The translations under genes were made by a program, and so were the position numbers. The notes beneath the pieces are model-generated. The model was given only the letters and a program-made list of their open reading frames with translations, was not told the DNA's origin and did no database searches. A stretch of DNA of 64,000 nt from an uncultured Rhodospirillales bacterium (lineage in GTDB: Bacteria > Pseudomonadota > Alphaproteobacteria > Acetobacterales > Acetobacteraceae), in contig CAIYCW010000152.1 of NCBI GenBank assembly GCA_903924855.1, positions 1-64,000 of the forward strand, written 5' to 3'. Below are positions 62,035 through 64,000 of this stretch, in pieces (within the stretch, counting starts at the first letter, position 1; the number at the start of each line of letters is the position of its first letter).

Positions 62035-63072
62035 TCAGCTGTGCCGGCTGACCGTGTAATCCGCCACCGCCTCAAGTGCGGCGCGATAGGGCGAGGGCGG
62101 GAAGATGCGCAGCGCGTCCTTGGCCTGGGCCACGAACCCGGCGGCACGGGTGAGTGTTGCGCGAATGGCGTTGTGCCGCGCGATCAGCGCCATCGCCTGA
62201 TCCAGATCCGCCTCGGTCTGCTCGCTGTCATCGATGGTGCGCTGCCAGAACGCACGCTCCTCGGCGGAGCCCGCGGCAAACGCCACCAGCACCGGCAGGG
62301 TCACCTTGCCCTCGCGGAAATCATCACCCACCGTCTTGCCGAGCGTGGCCTGATCAGCCGCATAGTCCAGCGCGTCATCCACCAGCTGGAACGCCATGCC
62401 GAGCATGCCGCCATAGAGCGACAGCGCCTGCTCCTCTGCCTCGGGCCGGCCGGCGACAACCGCGCCCACCTCGCAGGCCGCCTCGAACAAAGCGGCCGTC
62501 TTGCCGCGGATCACCGCCAGATATTGCTCCTCTCCGGTCGAGAGATCGTTCTGGGTGGCGAGCTGCAGCACCTCCCCCTCGGCGATGGTGGCGGCGGCGC
62601 GCGACAGAATGGCCAGCACCGCCAGCGAGCCGTCCTGCACCATCAGCTGAAAGGCGCGGGCGAACAGGAAATCGCCCACCAGCACCGAGGCCTTGTTGCC
62701 GAACACCGCGTTCGCACTGGCGAGGCCGCGGCGCAGCTTGCTGTCATCGACCACGTCGTCATGCAGCAGGGTTGCGGTGTGGATGAACTCGACACAGGCG
62801 GCGAGGTTGATATGCCGCTCGCCCTGATAGCCGCACATGCGCGCGGCAGCCAGGGTGAGCAACGGCCGGATCCGCTTGCCGCCAGCCGCCACCAGATGGG
62901 CGGCAAGCTGCGGGATCAGCGCCACGTCACTGTCCATCTGCGCCACGATGGTGCGGTTGCAGGCGCGCAGATCCTCGCCCACCAGACCCACCAGGCGCGA
63001 CAGCGCATCCTCCCGCACAGCATCCTGGCTGTCCGACGCGGTGGATGGTGGCAGATTGGCCAGAACGCCCAA
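62035..63072 (-). CDS. ispB: Polyprenyl diphosphate synthase (octaprenyl/decaprenyl type)
   Basis: 345 residues. The aspartate-rich motifs are FIHTATLLHDDVVDDSKLRRG (first, residues about 96-116) and FQLVDDALDYAADQ (second). GKRIRPLL and GNKASVLVGDFLFARAF are the other prenyltransferase signatures. It builds the side chain of ubiquinone; acetic acid bacteria commonly use Q9 or Q10, so chain length is not settled by the sequence. It is divergent from the DUF2007 gene, a conserved alphaproteobacterial layout (ispB, DUF2007, TrmN6-like methyltransferase). Confidence 0.93.
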   Translation of the reverse strand: MGVLANLPPSTASDSQDAVREDALSRLVGLVGEDLRACNRTIVAQMDSDVALIPQLAAHLVAAGGKRIRPLLTLAAARMCGYQGERHINLAACVEFIHTATLLHDDVVDDSKLRRGLASANAVFGNKASVLVGDFLFARAFQLMVQDGSLAVLAILSRAAATIAEGEVLQLATQNDLSTGEEQYLAVIRGKTAALFEAACEVGAVVAGRPEAEEQALSLYGGMLGMAFQLVDDALDYAADQATLGKTVGDDFREGKVTLPVLVAFAAGSAEERAFWQRTIDDSEQTEADLDQAMALIARHNAIRATLTRAAGFVAQAKDALRIFPPSPYRAALEAVADYTVSRHS

Positions 63073-63200
63073 ACGAACTCTCCCTGACGGTATATGCAGA
63101 ACCCGCCCGCCCGGGCACCATATCGGCGGGTTTCAGGAAGGGTCAAGGCAAGCGGCCCATGCGCGCGGCTGGGCCACGGATTGTTTTGAGGTGTGCACCT

Positions 63201-63410
63201 ATGCGAACGGTATTTCAATCCAACGATCCGGTGCGGATCAGTTTTGTCATGGCCTTGTTGCGCGATGGCGGGGTCGAGCCGCTGCTGTTCGATGCCCATA
63301 CCAGCGCCATGGAAGGCAGTATCGGCGCCATTCCACGCCGGATCATGGTGACCGAGGATGATGAACGCCAGGCGCTGCGCGTGCTGCGCGAGGCGGAGCA
63401 GCTGGGGTGA
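63201..63410 (+). CDS. DUF2007 domain-containing protein
   Basis: 69 residues from ATG 63201 (MRTVFQSNDPVRISFVMALL). DUF2007 proteins are small cytoplasmic proteins with the pattern LRDGGVEPLLFDAHTSAMEG...IPRRIMV. They are thought to act as signal-transducing or regulatory modules, but no defined role is known. The stop overlaps the GTG start of the methyltransferase by four bases, so the two are translationally coupled. Confidence 0.88.
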   Translation: MRTVFQSNDPVRISFVMALLRDGGVEPLLFDAHTSAMEGSIGAIPRRIMVTEDDERQALRVLREAEQLG

Positions 63411-64000
63411 GTGAGGCGGGGTTCGACACGCTGCTGGCAGGCCGCGTGCGGCACCGCCAGCGCGCGCATGGCCATCGCAGCGGCATCGAGCCGGTGCTGC
63501 TGGCGGCCTTCGTGCCGGCCCGCCCGGGCGAGCGCGTGCTGGAGGGCGGCACCGGCAGCGGGGCCGGTCTGCTCTGCGTGGCGGCCCGCGTGCCTTGCAT
63601 CACCGGCTGTGCCATCGAGCTCGACCCTGAACTCGCCTCCCTCGCCGCCGAGAATTTCGCGCTGAACGATTGCCCCGGGCTGCAGGTGCTGCAGGGCGAT
63701 CTCACGCGGATCATGCCGCAGGGCGTGTTCGACCACGCCATGGCCAACCCGCCCTGGCATGACGCGGCCGCCACCCAATCCCCCGATCCGGGGCGCGCCT
63801 TGGCCCGCAAGGCGCCGGCCGATCTGTTCACGCTCTGGGCCCAGAGCCTTGCCCGGCATCTGCGCCATCGCGGCACGCTCAGCATCATCGTGGGCGCCGG
63901 TGCGGTCTCCGCCTGCCTTGCCGCCTTCACCGAGGCCGGCTGCGGCAGCCATGTCATCTTCCCGCTCTGGCCCCGCCCGGGCCGCCCGGCCAAGCTGGTG
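63407..64000 (+). CDS. TrmN6-like methyltransferase, truncated by window end
   Basis: 198 codons from GTG 63407 to the last base of the window; the C-terminus is missing. The SAM-binding region VLEGGTGSGAGLLCV (around residue 45), the acidic residue of AIELDPELASLAAENF and the catalytic NPPW motif (MANPPWHD) match the family of tRNA1(Val) adenine-N6 methyltransferases (TrmN6/YfiC). The early RVRHRQRAHGHRSGIEPVLLAA is the family N-terminus. Position downstream of ispB-DUF2007 is conserved in alphaproteobacteria. The specific tRNA target is inferred. Confidence 0.85.
   Translation, partial: MSEAGFDTLLAGRVRHRQRAHGHRSGIEPVLLAAFVPARPGERVLEGGTGSGAGLLCVAARVPCITGCAIELDPELASLAAENFALNDCPGLQVLQGDLTRIMPQGVFDHAMANPPWHDAAATQSPDPGRALARKAPADLFTLWAQSLARHLRHRGTLSIIVGAGAVSACLAAFTEAGCGSHVIFPLWPRPGRPAKLV

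Overview
The window reads as a high-GC alphaproteobacterial chromosome, most likely from the acetic-acid-bacteria family Acetobacteraceae. The reasons are the gene content and order (rlpA-dacA-tmk-holB-metG-tatD, hfq-hflX, chvI-chvG near pckA, ispB beside a DUF2007 gene), a GMC dehydrogenase/Tat small subunit/cytochrome c cluster, and many ATGA-type gene overlaps. The family assignment is an inference; no rRNA is present. Almost all of the window is ordinary housekeeping chromosome. The exception is one 20-kb locus at about 28.4-48.6 kb.

Layout. 1-3.9 kb: the end of a glycosyltransferase, tRNA-Lys, a membrane protein, a secreted LVIVD-repeat protein with a small secreted partner, and a GST. 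4.0-7.4 kb: patatin-like hydrolase, 3-hydroxybutyrate dehydrogenase and a thiolase, a plausible polyhydroxybutyrate/ketone-body set. 7.7-8.4 kb: a PEP-CTERM exported protein. 8.6-16.5 kb: a tight operon for cell-wall enzymes (transglycosylase, RlpA, DD-carboxypeptidase), then tmk, holB, metG, tatD and a PhnP-like hydrolase. 16.5-17.8 kb: a small messy island with dispersed repeats, a basic hypothetical protein and a frameshifted gene. 17.8-28.3 kb: DUF427, DUF938, serA, mazG, a small repeat protein, then HAD-hfq-hflX-IMPase on the minus strand, mntR, a tartrate/malate-type dehydrogenase, an ELM1 protein and pyrE.

28.4-48.6 kb holds the striking locus. An AT-rich leader precedes two co-directional genes 12 bases apart. 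The first encodes an autotransporter strand-loop-strand O-heptosyltransferase (TibC/Aah family, with its four-cysteine metal site). The second is an 18.4-kb gene for a 6134-residue Ser/Gly/Thr/Val-rich strand-loop-strand protein. That protein has no recognisable N-terminal signal peptide and no C-terminal autotransporter barrel. It ends in eight ~114-residue repeats carrying DxNxDG-like loops and a tail that resembles type I secretion substrates. I infer a heptosylated giant surface adhesin exported by a non-autotransporter route. No secretion genes are in the window.

48.7-64 kb: an orphan peptide-type solute-binding protein, ATP-dependent PEP carboxykinase, a HugZ-like protein, the ChvI/ChvG two-component system, a PhoX-like protein, a class III aminotransferase, the GMC dehydrogenase operon (cytochrome c, glyoxalase-like protein, Tat small subunit, flavoprotein), a ribbon-helix-helix protein, polyprenyl diphosphate synthase, DUF2007, and the start of a TrmN6-like methyltransferase. 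Several gene ends carry a stereotyped hairpin (arms CTTCTTTTTGT/ACAAAAAGAAG) that looks like a recurring terminator family.
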